From: an uncultured Gemmatimonadota bacterium
Lineage (GTDB): Bacteria > Gemmatimonadota > Gemmatimonadetes > Gemmatimonadales > Gemmatimonadaceae
Assembly: GCA_946480295.1 (NCBI GenBank)
Contig: CAMLIT010000018.1
Span: forward strand, 1 to 50,435
DNA length: 50,435 nt
Reading direction: 5' to 3'
Shown here: positions 18,171 through 27,081 of the stretch, in pieces
Layout: each line of letters starts with the position of its first letter
Numbering within the stretch: position 1 is the stretch's first letter
Made by a program: the position numbers and the translations under genes
Notes under the pieces: model-generated
Seen by the model: only the letters and a program-made list of their open reading frames with translations
Told to the model about the DNA's origin: nothing
Database searches by the model: none

Positions 18171-18355
18171 ACCGCGAGTCCACTGCGTACTGCGGACTGC
18201 GAACGCCATTGCGGACTCCGGACTGCGTACTCGAGGCGCAGCGCCGCCAGACCGCTCGCACGCAGTACGCAGCGAGGTCCGCAGTACGCAGTGCGCAGTG
18301 AGGTCCGCAGTACGCAGTGCGCAGTGAGGTCCGCAGTACGCAGTGCGCATTCGCC
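18171..18355. repeat. Heptamer repeat array B: opposed arms before the carbonic anhydrase gene
   Basis: The left arm (18171-18233) carries ACTGCGT/ACTGCGG-type units. The right arm (18260-18355) holds a 26-bp unit beginning CGCAGTACGCAGTG and ending in AGGTC, two complete copies (18280-18305, 18306-18331) plus shortened flanking copies. The module is CGCAGTN heptamers with an AGGTC spacer, the same design as array A (AGGTT spacer). The arms are complementary and could form a long hairpin in the intergenic transcript between two same-strand genes. Confidence 0.9.
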
Positions 18356-18377
18356 ACTGCGTCCACGAGGAGAGATC

Positions 18378-18887
18378 ATGGCTTCCATCCATCCAACCGC
18401 CTTCGTCCATTCCCTCTCCGTCGTCCTCGGCGACGTCACCCTCGGCGCCCGGGTGTCCATCTGGCCGACGGCCGTCCTGCGCGGCGACAGCGCGGCGATC
18501 GTCGTCGGGGCGGAGAGCAACGTCCAGGACGGGACGGTCATCCACGTCGACGAAGGGGTGCCGGCGACGATCGGGAAGCGCGTGGGGATCGGGCATCGGG
18601 CGATCGTCCATGGCGCGACGATCGAGGACGATGTCCTCATCGGCATGGGGTCGATCCTCCTGAACCGCGTGCACGTGGGCAGCGGCTCGATCATCGGCGC
18701 CGGCGCGGTCTGTCCCGAGGGCATGGAGATCCCGGCGAACTCCCTCGTCCTCGGTGTTCCCGGGCGCGTCGTTCGCCAGACGACGGATGCCGAACGCGCG
18801 CGCATCCGGCACACCGTCGAGTCCTATCTCGCGCTCCAGCAGCTGCACCGGGAGGGGAAGTTCCCGCGCGGCGAGGGCGCGCCCTGA
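18378..18887 (+). CDS. Gamma-class carbonic anhydrase family protein (left-handed beta-helix)
   Basis: The 169-residue product is a hexapeptide-repeat trimeric beta-helix protein of the gamma-carbonic anhydrase/YrdA family. The metal-binding histidines are in place: VIHVDEG, and GIGHRAIVHGA with two. Repeated I-G-x-x motifs (IGHRAIV, IGMGSILL, IIGAGAV) mark the helix rungs, and VPGRVVRQ is the usual C-terminal lead-out to a helix. Family members hydrate CO2 or serve as metal-binding trimers of uncertain activity. GGAGAG lies a few bases upstream of the ATG at 18378. The gene is separated from the peptidase fusion by heptamer array B. Confidence 0.93.
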   Translation: MASIHPTAFVHSLSVVLGDVTLGARVSIWPTAVLRGDSAAIVVGAESNVQDGTVIHVDEGVPATIGKRVGIGHRAIVHGATIEDDVLIGMGSILLNRVHVGSGSIIGAGAVCPEGMEIPANSLVLGVPGRVVRQTTDAERARIRHTVESYLALQQLHREGKFPRGEGAP

Positions 18888-18957
18888 CCGCCGCGAGCGC
18901 GCGCTCGACGCGCGCTCCCAGAGCCGGGTCCTCGCCTCTCGTCTGGCGGGATGCCGC

Positions 18958-19551
18958 TCACCAGACCCGCAGGTTCACGCCTAACGGTACGCGCCAGATG
19001 GTGCCGTGCCCCGAGCTGGGCAGGACCAGCGCGCCCAGCGTGATCGACGCGCCCGCTCGCGTCCCGAGCGCGAGCATCTTCTCCCCGCTCGCGCGCACGC
19101 CGAAGGTGGTGAAGCCGGGCAGGAGGCGTCCGCCGACGTGATATGGTCCGACGCCGGCCGAGAGCACGAAGCTGCCGAAGCTCGTGAAGGTGCCGGGCGC
19201 GTATTCCAGCCCGACGGTGCCGCCGGTGATCAATCCCACGTCGTCCGGCGTGGACCCGCAGGTGCCGGGGGCCGCCGGCCCGGGGCAGCTCCCCTGCGCG
19301 ACCCCCACCGGCGTGCGGAAGACGTCGCCCGTGGCGTCGACGGCGATGTGCGGCAGCAGCCGCAGCGCGCCGCCCGCCTGTCCGCCGAAATCGAGCCCGT
19401 CGTGGTAACGGCCGCCGCCGAGGGTGTAGCCGACCGATCCGCCGAGGAGGAACCAGGCCGCGGGAAGCTGTGCCGTGGCAGCCGCGGGGGCGGCGATCCA
19501 GGGCAGGATTCCGACGAGCGCCGCGAGCGCTGCGCGAGTAGTCTGTCTCAT
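18958..19551 (-). CDS. Small predicted outer-membrane beta-barrel protein
   Basis: The 197-residue product begins with a cleavable signal peptide (LAALVGILPWIAAPAAATAQ). Gly- and aromatic-rich alternating segments typical of beta strands follow: GGSVGYTLGG, GGTVGLEYAPG, FVLSAGVGPYHVGG, and the closing WRVPLGVNLRVW, which ends in an aromatic residue like many outer-membrane barrels. Two Cys within the GSCPG/GTCGS loop could form a disulfide. I recognise no family. The ATG at 19551 is chosen to start the signal peptide; an in-frame start 30 bp upstream adds only polar residues. It contains an unusual TTA leucine codon inside a GCCTAACG octamer at its 3' end. Confidence 0.72.
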   Translation of the reverse strand: MRQTTRAALAALVGILPWIAAPAAATAQLPAAWFLLGGSVGYTLGGGRYHDGLDFGGQAGGALRLLPHIAVDATGDVFRTPVGVAQGSCPGPAAPGTCGSTPDDVGLITGGTVGLEYAPGTFTSFGSFVLSAGVGPYHVGGRLLPGFTTFGVRASGEKMLALGTRAGASITLGALVLPSSGHGTIWRVPLGVNLRVW

Positions 19552-19581
19552 GGGCTCGCGGGGGTGCAGCAGGCGGGCCAT

Positions 19582-19735
19582 CGGGAGGGACGAGGGACGA
19601 GGGACGAGGGACGAGGGTCGAGGGTCGAGGGTCGAGCTTAAGAGGCGAGTGGCGAGTGGCGAGGGGCGAGGGGCGAGGGGCGAGTGGCGAGACAGTCGCT
19701 CGACGCTGTTCTCGCCACTCGCCCCTCACCCTTCG
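19582..19735. repeat. Heptamer repeat array C
   Basis: Four GGGACGA units, then three GGGTCGA units, then a run of GGCGAGT/GGCGAGG units, followed after a 17-bp loop region by the reverse-complement type TCTCGCCACTCGCCCC. The inner arms (about 19676-19693 and 19710-19725) form a good hairpin. It sits upstream of the small barrel-protein gene and is unrelated in sequence to arrays A and B but has the same 7-bp period. Confidence 0.88.
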
Positions 19736-20203
19736 CCGCTCCCGGCCGCCGCCCCCCAGCTCCCGCTTCCCGGTCCCGTGTTTGCAAGCAAATCCCTCCA
19801 TCCACATCGGCCCGCTCGCGTGGCTCGCCGTCGCAGAACCTGGCGCCCCGGGCCGGGGTAGAACGAGGTCGGATGTCGCTAAGTGCTGTATCCGTAGAGC
19901 GTTGCGTTGATACTATGTTGAAAGCAGCGGGCCTTTCCACATCCCGGCCGGAATTCTGCACACGCCCTCGCGCGATTTCCACGCTTGCCCGCTGGGTACC
20001 GCAGGTTCGTGATCTGCAGTCCGTAAGTGCTGGGCAAATGACCACTTTAGGCGGGACTGGCGCGGAAACACGAACGCCCGTAACATCCGCGCCCATCGTC
20101 GCTGGCCCGAATTTCCTCGCCGCGACGAGGATCACCGCCCGAGAGCGCCCCGCCGGACGTCCCTCGCCACAACTGTCTTAAGCCGCACTGGGAGACCGTC
20201 GCC
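19736..20203. other. Long non-coding leader region upstream of the ribonucleotide reductase gene
   Basis: About 470 bp with no convincing gene on either strand, less GC-rich than its surroundings in parts (for example 19880-19925). Its position suggests promoter and leader functions for the reductase gene. I looked for a cobalamin riboswitch, which would fit a B12-dependent enzyme: a sequence GGGAGACCGTCGCC just before the start is vaguely B12-box-like, but no GCCACTG core element was found, so I do not call one. Confidence 0.5.
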
Positions 20204-22786
20204 ATGCCCCTTCCCGTCAATCCGCCCCCGGGTCCCGTCTCTCTGTCCCAGAACGCGCGCACCGTGCTCGAGAAGCGCTATCTGGTGAAGAACGAGAAGG
20301 GGCAGCCCGTGGAGCAGCCCGAAGATCTCTTCTGGCGTGTGGCGACGGTCGTCGCCGAGGCGGATCGACGATACGGCGCGAGCGACGGCGCGGTGCAGGC
20401 GGCCGCCGAGGAGTTCTACTGGCTGATGACGCAGCGTCGCTTCGAGCCCAACTCGCCGACGCTCATGAACGCCGGCCGTCCTCTCGGCCAGCTCAGCGCC
20501 TGCTTCGTCCTCCCCGTCGAGGATGCGCTGTCGAACGGCAAGAACGGCATCTACGACACCCTTGCCTCGATGGCGCTGATCCATCAATCCGGTGGCGGCA
20601 CCGGATTCTCGTTCTCGCGCCTGCGCCCGAAGGGATCGATGGTCCGGTCGACCACCGGGGTCGCGTCCGGCCCGGTCTCTTTCATGAAGCTCTATGATGC
20701 CTCCACCGACGCGGTGAAGCAGGGAGGCACGAGGCGCGGCGCGAACATGGGCATCCTCCGGGTCGACCACCCGGACATCATGGAGTTCATCACCTGCAAG
20801 GAAGACCTCACGCAGGTGACGAACTTCAACATCTCGGTGGCCGTGACGACGAAGTTCATGGAAGCCGTCAAGGCCGGTTCGAGCTACGACGTCGTCGATC
20901 CGAGCACGAAGAAGGTCGTCGGCCAGCTCGACGCCCGCACCGTCTGGGACAAGATGATCCTCGGCGCGTGGCGCACCGGCGAGCCCGGCGTGTTCTTCAT
21001 CGACGAGGCGAACCGCTACAACCCGGTGCCGCACCTCGGCGCCTACGAGGCGACCAACCCGTGCGGCGAGCAGCCCCTCCTGCCGTACGACGTCTGCAAC
21101 CTCGGCTCGATCAACGTCGGCTACTACGTGCAGGACGGCGCGATGGACTGGGACGCCTTCCGGCGCGACATCCATCTCGCGACGCACTTCCTCGACAACA
21201 TCATCGACGTCAACCGGTACCCGCTCCCCGAGATCGACGCGCTCTCCAAGCGCATCCGCCGCATCGGGCTCGGCGTCATGGGCTTCGCCGACGCGCTCGT
21301 GCGCCTCGGCATCGCCTACGACACGCCCGAGGGCGTCGAGCTCGGGCGCAAGGTGATGGAGTTCGTCGACGTCGAGGGGAAGAAGGAGAGCGAGCGGCTC
21401 GCCAAGGAGCGCGGCACCTTCGCCGAGTGGGCGCGGAGCATCTGGGGCCCGGACGAGACCTGCGCGCGCGACGAGAACGGCGAGCGCATCCGCCCGATGC
21501 AGATGCTGCGCAACTGCAACGTGACGACCGTCGCGCCGACGGGGACGATCTCGATCATCGCCGGCTGCAGCTCGGGGCTCGAGCCCCTCTTCGCCGTCGC
21601 CTTCCTGCGCAACCAGGCGGGCGTGATGATGCCCGACGTGAACGAGGACTTCGTGCGCATCGCCAAGGCCGAGGGCTGGTACAGCGCCGAGCTGATGGAG
21701 CGCATCGCGAAGACCGGGAGCGTGAAGCAGCCCGAGGTGCCGGAGAAGTGGCAGCGCGTCTTCGTGACGGCGAACCACATCGCGCCCGAGTGGCACATCC
21801 GCATGCAGGCCGCCTTCCAGCTGCACTGCGACTCGGCGATCTCGAAGACGACCAACTTCGCGCACACGGCGACCGTCGAGGACGTGCGGAAGATCTACGA
21901 GCAGGCGTACGAGGCGCACTGCAAGGGCGTCACCGTCTATCGCGACGGCTCGCGCGACAACCAGGTGCTGTCCACCGGCGCGACCGAGAAGGCCGCGGCG
22001 GCGCGCGCGGGTGGGGACAAGGGGGAGAAGGGCGTCACCCCGAGCGAAGCGAGGGGGCCAGCCAGCCCTGCCGGTGGCCAGGGAAGGGACCTCCAGCGCG
22101 AGATCGGCGAGCTCCAGGGCACCCTCGCCGAGAAGGACGCGGAGCTCGAGCGGCTGAAGAAGGCGCTCTATGACGCCGAGGCGGAGAACCTCCAGCGCCG
22201 CGCCAAGCGCTCGCGTCCCGATGCGCTCAAGGGCACGACCTACCGCATGGAGACCCCGCTCGGCGTGATGTTCGTGAACATCACCGAGGACGACAAGGGG
22301 CAGCCGTTCGAGGTGTTCATCACCCTCGGCAAGGCCGGCGGCTCGGCGATGGCCGACGCCGAGGCGATGGGCCGACTCATCTCGCTCTCGCTGCGGTCCG
22401 GCATCCCGCTGATGGAGATCCATCGGCAGCTCCGCGGCATCTCGTCGGATCGCGCGGTCGGCCTCGGCCCGAACAAGGTCCTCTCCGTGCCCGACGCGAT
22501 CGGCATCGCGCTCGAGCGCTGGTGGCGGGAGAAGCAGGGCGTGCAGCAGGAGCTCATCCCGCCGACGGCGGGCGCGGCGCCGACGGCGAGCGCGCCGGTG
22601 ATCTCACGCGCGGCGGCGCCGGAGGTGAGCGCGTCCGGCACGGCGCCGCAGGCGGACTTCGGCCAGCTGTCGGCGTTCGATTCCGGCGAGGCGTTCATGG
22701 GCACCTGCCCCGACTGCGGCTCGCAGCTCGAGTACGCGGAGGGGTGCGTGAAGTGCCACGTCTGCGGGTTCTCGGAGTGCGGGTGA
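20204..22786 (+). CDS. nrdJ: Vitamin B12-dependent (class II) ribonucleoside-diphosphate reductase
   Basis: This 860-residue enzyme reduces ribonucleotides with an adenosylcobalamin-derived radical, with or without oxygen. Catalytic features are present: Cys100 in SACFVLP, the radical-site Cys287 in NPCGEQPLLPYD with its Glu, and PTGTISIIAGCSSGLEP in the barrel. No ATP-cone is evident at the N-terminus. A C-terminal extension (about 660-860) ends in a four-Cys zinc-binding module (CPDC, CHVC). Residues 585-655 form a non-conserved linker with a coiled-coil stretch (LQREIGELQGTLAEKDAELE) and an in-frame repeat insertion (residues 611-618). GGGAG precedes the ATG at 20204. A strong terminator follows at 22832. 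Confidence 0.95.
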   Translation: MPLPVNPPPGPVSLSQNARTVLEKRYLVKNEKGQPVEQPEDLFWRVATVVAEADRRYGASDGAVQAAAEEFYWLMTQRRFEPNSPTLMNAGRPLGQLSACFVLPVEDALSNGKNGIYDTLASMALIHQSGGGTGFSFSRLRPKGSMVRSTTGVASGPVSFMKLYDASTDAVKQGGTRRGANMGILRVDHPDIMEFITCKEDLTQVTNFNISVAVTTKFMEAVKAGSSYDVVDPSTKKVVGQLDARTVWDKMILGAWRTGEPGVFFIDEANRYNPVPHLGAYEATNPCGEQPLLPYDVCNLGSINVGYYVQDGAMDWDAFRRDIHLATHFLDNIIDVNRYPLPEIDALSKRIRRIGLGVMGFADALVRLGIAYDTPEGVELGRKVMEFVDVEGKKESERLAKERGTFAEWARSIWGPDETCARDENGERIRPMQMLRNCNVTTVAPTGTISIIAGCSSGLEPLFAVAFLRNQAGVMMPDVNEDFVRIAKAEGWYSAELMERIAKTGSVKQPEVPEKWQRVFVTANHIAPEWHIRMQAAFQLHCDSAISKTTNFAHTATVEDVRKIYEQAYEAHCKGVTVYRDGSRDNQVLSTGATEKAAAARAGGDKGEKGVTPSEARGPASPAGGQGRDLQREIGELQGTLAEKDAELERLKKALYDAEAENLQRRAKRSRPDALKGTTYRMETPLGVMFVNITEDDKGQPFEVFITLGKAGGSAMADAEAMGRLISLSLRSGIPLMEIHRQLRGISSDRAVGLGPNKVLSVPDAIGIALERWWREKQGVQQELIPPTAGAAPTASAPVISRAAAPEVSASGTAPQADFGQLSAFDSGEAFMGTCPDCGSQLEYAEGCVKCHVCGFSECG
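22034..22057 (+). repeat. In-frame dispersed repeat (VTPSEARG-type) within nrdJ
   Basis: The sequence GTCACCCCGAGCGAAGCGAG followed by GGGG encodes VTPSEARG; its core CCCGAGCGAAGCGAGGGG is nearly palindromic. Repeats of this type are widely scattered between genes in GC-rich bacteria and give spurious VTPSEARG or HPERSEG peptides. Here one lies in a linker of an essential enzyme without breaking the frame. Confidence 0.7.
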
Positions 22787-22831
22787 GCGCGCGCTGGCGC
22801 GGCGATTCGAATCAGTCGAGCGCTCCGTAGT

Positions 22832-22872
22832 ATGGGCCGAACGCCACGCGTGGCGTTCGGCCCATGTCTTTT
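22832..22872 (+). terminator. Rho-independent terminator after nrdJ
   Basis: A perfect 17-bp inverted repeat ATGGGCCGAACGCCACG / CGTGGCGTTCGGCCCAT (22832-22865) is followed by GTCTTTT. It separates nrdJ from the DinB-like gene. Confidence 0.85.
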
Positions 22873-22921
22873 CGCACGGCGACCGTATCTTGAGGACACC
22901 CGCGGCTGCGAGGTGTGACCC

Positions 22922-23440
22922 ATGAGTACGCGCGCGCTGGCCCCGATCCTCACCACCCTGTATTCCGAGCTGCTGGACGGCGCACCGGCAGCACTTCCGG
23001 CGGTCATCCTGAACCGTGGAGACGAGGGCCTGCTCGCCTCGCTGGACAGGCTGTCCGCCGCGGATGCGTCTCGATCGAGCGCCGGCGGCGCCCCGATCGC
23101 GGCGCACGTCGATCATCTGCGCTATGGCTTCTCGCTGATGAACCGCTGGACGCCCGGCGGCAATCCATGGAAGGACGGCGACTGGCGCACGAGCTGGCGA
23201 ATCGCGACGGTCGACGAGGACGAGTGGAAGCGGCTCCGCGCGGCGCTTCGGGAGGAGACGCACCGGTTCATCGAGAAGCTGCGAACGCCGATGGAGGTGA
23301 GCGAGACGGAGGTGAAGGTCATCGTCGGCAACCTCGCGCATCTCGCTTATCACATCGGTGCCATCCGGCAGATCCATCGCGGCGCCGGCGGACCGACCGC
23401 GGAAGACGAGGCGCGGCTCGCCGCGCCCGGCGCCAGCTGA
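22922..23440 (+). CDS. DinB-like four-helix metal-binding protein
   Basis: The 172-residue product has the DinB/YfiT-type pattern of a four-helix bundle with three spaced histidines: HVDHLRYG near residue 62 and HLAYHIGAIRQI near residue 140. These probably bind a divalent metal. Family members include thiol transferases (bacillithiol or mycothiol S-transferases) and damage-inducible proteins of unknown activity; the substrate is not evident. GAGGTG precedes the ATG at 22922 at good spacing. The gene is isolated between two terminators, so it is a single-gene transcript. Confidence 0.8.
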   Translation: MSTRALAPILTTLYSELLDGAPAALPAVILNRGDEGLLASLDRLSAADASRSSAGGAPIAAHVDHLRYGFSLMNRWTPGGNPWKDGDWRTSWRIATVDEDEWKRLRAALREETHRFIEKLRTPMEVSETEVKVIVGNLAHLAYHIGAIRQIHRGAGGPTAEDEARLAAPGAS

Positions 23441-23745
23441 CCGTCCGCTGGGCAATGACAGGTGGGATGCTCGACGAGAGAAGGGTCCCGCCCCGGCGGG
23501 ACCCTTCGTCGTCCTGGGCCGCGAGTGTCGAGCCCTCGCGCCCTCCGGCGATGCGCCAGCGACCGTCGCGCCGCCGCTGTGCCCGGGATCACGCGCCCGA
23601 CGAGGCGCGATTTCGCGCGTGACGCGCGCCGGTCTGGCCACGTCCTCTTGCACCGACGGATCCGACGGGCTGCCGCAGAACAGGGCACCGGTCGGCGATC
23701 CGCGACCAATGTGCACCCATTCACTCACGCGATCCCATTCGACCG
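23441..23745. other. Intergenic region with a terminator and no gene
   Basis: Apart from the hairpin at 23481-23506 I see nothing that can be supported. Open frames on both strands here are short, Arg/Pro-rich and lack start signals, as expected from chance in GC-rich DNA. Confidence 0.5.
23481..23506 (+). terminator. Hairpin terminator after the DinB-like gene
   Basis: A 12-bp inverted repeat AAGGGTCCCGCC / GGCGGGACCCTT with a two-base loop is followed by CGTCGTCC. It lies 40 bp beyond the stop codon at 23440. The U-tract is poor. Confidence 0.7.
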
Positions 23746-24066
23746 ATGCGTCGCACAGAAGCCTCTCTTCCCACCGTGCCCGGCTGGGCCGGGCTCTCGC
23801 CGCGGGGCCGTACGATGGTGGAGGGCGCCGCGCGCGGCTTTCTCTCCATGGCGGACGGCACCTCCGATTTTCGTCCGCTGCGTCGCTACATCCTCTCCGA
23901 CGGCCGCGTCGTGCGCGAGGTGCGGCAGCAGACGAGCTGGCACTCCGGCCCGGTGTGGTTCCTCACGCTCGTGGACGAGGCCGGGGCGCCGGTGCCCGGC
24001 GCGGACTGGACGCCTGACGAGATCGCGAAGTACCTGGCGCCGACGCGCGAGCCGGTGCCTGCCTGA
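23746..24066 (+). CDS. Small hypothetical protein (106 aa)
   Basis: I do not recognise a family. The product is soluble, without signal peptide or membrane segment. It looks like a genuine protein because of its balanced composition and ordered segments such as FRPLRRYILSDGRVVREV and SGPVWFLTLVDEAGAPVP, which read like a beta-strand-rich small domain. The ATG at 23746 gives 106 residues and an internal ATG at 23815 gives 83; neither has a clear Shine-Dalgarno sequence. It is bounded downstream by a strong bidirectional hairpin, so it forms its own transcription unit. Confidence 0.6.
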   Translation: MRRTEASLPTVPGWAGLSPRGRTMVEGAARGFLSMADGTSDFRPLRRYILSDGRVVREVRQQTSWHSGPVWFLTLVDEAGAPVPGADWTPDEIAKYLAPTREPVPA

Positions 24067-24106
24067 CGAGGGTCGCCTCGCCCTCGTTCCCGAGTGCCGA
24101 ACGACA

Positions 24107-24134
24107 GGAGGGCCCCGCTCGCGCGGGGCCCTCC
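24107..24134. terminator. Bidirectional hairpin terminator
   Basis: A 13-bp GC stem GGAGGGCCCCGCT / GCGCGGGGCCCTCC (24107-24134) lies midway between the convergent small hypothetical gene and the Ig-like lipoprotein gene. It probably ends transcripts from both sides. Confidence 0.75.
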
Positions 24135-24156
24135 GTCGCAATGGCGAGTGTGCAGC

Positions 24157-26931
24157 TCAGGGCGAGCGCGGTCGACCCGTCACGCCGGCGCTCGCGTCGG
24201 GCGGTACGAGCGTCGATACCGGGTGGCCGAGCGCGTCGACGTCGATGATCCGCGTCGCGTCGGGCTCGAAGGCGTAGGGCACCGCGCGTGGATCGGTCAC
24301 GCGGATCGCCGCCGTGCCCGCCGAGCGATAGTGGATCGCGGTGCGCGAGGACACGCCCGCGTGGGCGGGGAGGGTCAGCGACGTGGAATCGGCGACCAGC
24401 ACGCTGGCGTTGGTGCTCCAGAGGGGGAGCGTCAGGCTGTCGTGCGCCACTCGAGGCCGCCCCTCCTGGTCGAGCGGCTGCACGGCGAGCAGGTTCCGCG
24501 TGTCCTCACCGATGAACCGGGGCGGCGCCTGGACGAGATGCAGGCGCGGGCGGCCGACCGTCACCTCGATGCTGTCGGTCGTCAACCCCGGCGCGCTGGC
24601 GACGATCCACGCCGTGCCGGTGTGATCGCCGCCGACGAGATTGAAGAACCCGAGCGCATCGGAATTCGGCGAGACGCTGACATCGGACACCGCGGGCCTG
24701 ACGATGGAGCTGTCGGTGCTGCGCAGGTGGATGCTCGGCGTGATGTAGTTCTCCGCCTGGTACAGGTAGACGAGCTCCGTGTCCGGCAGCTCCTCGTGCA
24801 GGCCGAGGGTGAGATTCGGCGGGACGTTCCGGCTCGCGCCATAGCCGATGCGCAACGGGCTCGGCACCACCGTGATCGCTCCGGTCGTCACCGGGCGGGC
24901 CACCCCATCGACATCGCGCAGCGTGAGCGTGGCGGTGCCGAGCTTCAGGGCGAGGATGGTGATCGGGTGGTCCGCCGTACCGTCGCCGATGAAGCGCACG
25001 GTGTCGCTCGTCGGGCGCAGCACGGTGGTATCGCTCGACGTCACGATCGCCAGCACCGTCCCTGATGCGGGTGCACGCAGCTCGCCGATGGAATCGGCGC
25101 AGTGCGGCGCGAACAGCAACCCGCTCGTGACGCGCATCGTGCTCGCCGTCGTCGCGCTGAAGGTGGGCGTGGTCACGACGACGGCGATCGTATCGGGGGT
25201 GAAGCCGGTGGCGGTGACGATCACCGTATCCGTCCCCGCTCGCAGGCCGGTGACCTCGACGCGCGGCGGCTCGCCCATCGACGAGACGGCGAGGCTCTGG
25301 GAATCCGGCACGCTCGCGACCGCGGGGTGGAGGTGCGTGAAGTGCACGACGGGCGCCGTCGCCGGCGCCGGCAGCGCAACCACGCGCACGTCCGTGGCGA
25401 CCTGTCCGGCGCCGACCACGAGCCGCGTGGCCTCGTGGTAGAACAGGTCCCTGAACGACAGCGTCGGCGCCGTGGCGATCACGAGGGTGCTCTCGGCGCG
25501 GTAGCCGCCGGGTTGCGCGACGAGCCAGGCGCGTCCGGGCGCGAGCACGCGGAAGCCGATCGTGGCGCCGCCCCCGTTCGCGGGCACGGTGGTGGAGGCT
25601 CCGACGGCGACGACGCTGGTGTCGGACGATCGCAGCGGCACGAGGAGCGAGTCGGCGAGCAGGGTCTGATGTCCGAGTGAATCGGCGATCATCGCCCAGA
25701 TGGAAGCGGACGCGTACGGCCCCGAGGCCGCCCTCACGCTGTCCGGCATGACGAGCCGCGGCGTCGACACCCGGAGGATGAGCGACGCCGGTGCATAACG
25801 AGGCGCGGACGCCGTGATCGTCGCGACGCCGGCGCGCCGGCCGATCGGCAGGACCACCTCGCTCGAGTCGCCGCCGTTCGTGTCGGGAAAGCGCACCGCG
25901 TGGACGCTGCCGACCGTCGTGTCGGAGCTCGCGACCGTCACCTCGAAGGACTCGTCCGGGTCGTGCGACTCGGCGGTCAGGCGCGGGCGGGGCGGCCCGT
26001 ACCCGCTCGGATACTGCCCGACGCCGACGTCGACGGTGTCGAGGTTGAAGCGAAGCGTCGGCAGCGGCGTGACGGTCACGACGGCATCGCCGGTGATCCC
26101 GTCGCCGACGGCGCGGACGGTGTCGACTCCCGGCTTGCGCGCAGTCAGCAGCCCGCCGCTGTCGACGGTCGCGATCGCGGTGTCGCTGGACGACCAGGTG
26201 ATCTGGACGTCCGGCACCGCGTTGCCGCGTGCGTCGCGCGCCGTCGTGGTCATCTGCGTCGTGCGGAGGATCGGGCGGGAGAGGACGGCCGGCGTGAGGT
26301 CGAGCCGCGTCACGCGCTGGCGGACGACGACGCGGTCCGAGTCGCGGCCGCCACCGTCCTCGAGCGCCACCACGTACGTCGTCCCGGCGCGCCGCGCGAT
26401 CACGGCGCCACGCTGGGTGACACGAACCACGTTGGTGTCGCGCGCGTCCCAGGTCACGGGCGCCACCCGGCCGGCGAAGCCCGGCATCCGCGCCGAGAGA
26501 TCGACGCTGTCGTCGAGCGCGTGGAGCGTGTCGAGGTGCGACGAGAGTGTGAGGGGCAGGAGCGGCCGCACGATGGCCAGGACGCTGTCCGCCAGCGCAC
26601 CGTTCGCGGCGACGATCCAGGTCCGCCCCGCCGCCACGGCGCGGATGACCCCCGGCGCGACGACCTTCGCGATCGCCTCGTCGCGCGATTGCCAGCGCAC
26701 GTCCGTGGCCTCGACGAAGCGCCCGTCGGCGCCCGCCGCGTGGTACCGCGGCTGGAGCGTGTCGCCGGGGCTGAACGCGATGCTGTCGTCGTCCAGGGAG
26801 AGCGACGTGAGGGCGGGGAGCCGGGGCGCGGTGCTGTCGCTGCACGTGATGCTCGCGACGGCGAGCAGGGCGACGGCAACCGGCGCGGCGGCCCGATGCC
26901 AGCCCGGCAGCCGTGGAGGGAACGATCGCAT
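24157..26931 (-). CDS. Large surface lipoprotein with repeated bacterial Ig-like (BIG2-type) domains
   Basis: The 924-residue product starts with a lipoprotein signal (VAVALLAVASITC, Cys about residue 30). The rest is a chain of about eight beta-sandwich repeats of 80-100 residues. Repeated signatures include SSDTAIATVDSGGLLTARKPG, RWQSRDEAIAKVVAPG, VRAVAAGRTWIVA and GTDTVIVTATG, the usual BIG2 pattern of value, time-variance and G-x-x-x-I/V strands. Such domains serve as spacers or adhesive modules in cell-surface proteins. No enzymatic domain is visible. The ATG at 26931 opens the signal peptide; the longer open frame upstream is polar and unlikely. Terminators lie on both sides, so it is expressed alone. 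Confidence 0.85.
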   Translation of the reverse strand: MRSFPPRLPGWHRAAAPVAVALLAVASITCSDSTAPRLPALTSLSLDDDSIAFSPGDTLQPRYHAAGADGRFVEATDVRWQSRDEAIAKVVAPGVIRAVAAGRTWIVAANGALADSVLAIVRPLLPLTLSSHLDTLHALDDSVDLSARMPGFAGRVAPVTWDARDTNVVRVTQRGAVIARRAGTTYVVALEDGGGRDSDRVVVRQRVTRLDLTPAVLSRPILRTTQMTTTARDARGNAVPDVQITWSSSDTAIATVDSGGLLTARKPGVDTVRAVGDGITGDAVVTVTPLPTLRFNLDTVDVGVGQYPSGYGPPRPRLTAESHDPDESFEVTVASSDTTVGSVHAVRFPDTNGGDSSEVVLPIGRRAGVATITASAPRYAPASLILRVSTPRLVMPDSVRAASGPYASASIWAMIADSLGHQTLLADSLLVPLRSSDTSVVAVGASTTVPANGGGATIGFRVLAPGRAWLVAQPGGYRAESTLVIATAPTLSFRDLFYHEATRLVVGAGQVATDVRVVALPAPATAPVVHFTHLHPAVASVPDSQSLAVSSMGEPPRVEVTGLRAGTDTVIVTATGFTPDTIAVVVTTPTFSATTASTMRVTSGLLFAPHCADSIGELRAPASGTVLAIVTSSDTTVLRPTSDTVRFIGDGTADHPITILALKLGTATLTLRDVDGVARPVTTGAITVVPSPLRIGYGASRNVPPNLTLGLHEELPDTELVYLYQAENYITPSIHLRSTDSSIVRPAVSDVSVSPNSDALGFFNLVGGDHTGTAWIVASAPGLTTDSIEVTVGRPRLHLVQAPPRFIGEDTRNLLAVQPLDQEGRPRVAHDSLTLPLWSTNASVLVADSTSLTLPAHAGVSSRTAIHYRSAGTAAIRVTDPRAVPYAFEPDATRIIDVDALGHPVSTLVPPDASAGVTGRPRSP

Positions 26932-27081
26932 CAGGTCGGATCCTCGAGGGGAGCGGCGAGGCGTGTCGGCTGCGGCAGGGTGGGGGCGGGCGCACCGGTC
27001 CGTGGACGTGTCCGGTGCACGTGCGCCGCCTAACATACGGTGCGCGTCGGGGTACGGTAAGATCGATGCGAGCGAAAACGA

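Noticed and set aside
18260..18355. CRISPR-like array of 26-bp repeats
   Set aside because: Units are contiguous with no unique spacers, built of 7-bp subunits, and no cas gene is near. It is a tandem repeat.
20150..20203. Cobalamin riboswitch upstream of the B12-dependent reductase
   Set aside because: Only a weak B12-box-like string is present; the conserved GCCACTG core and the rest of the aptamer could not be found. A covariance-model search would settle it.
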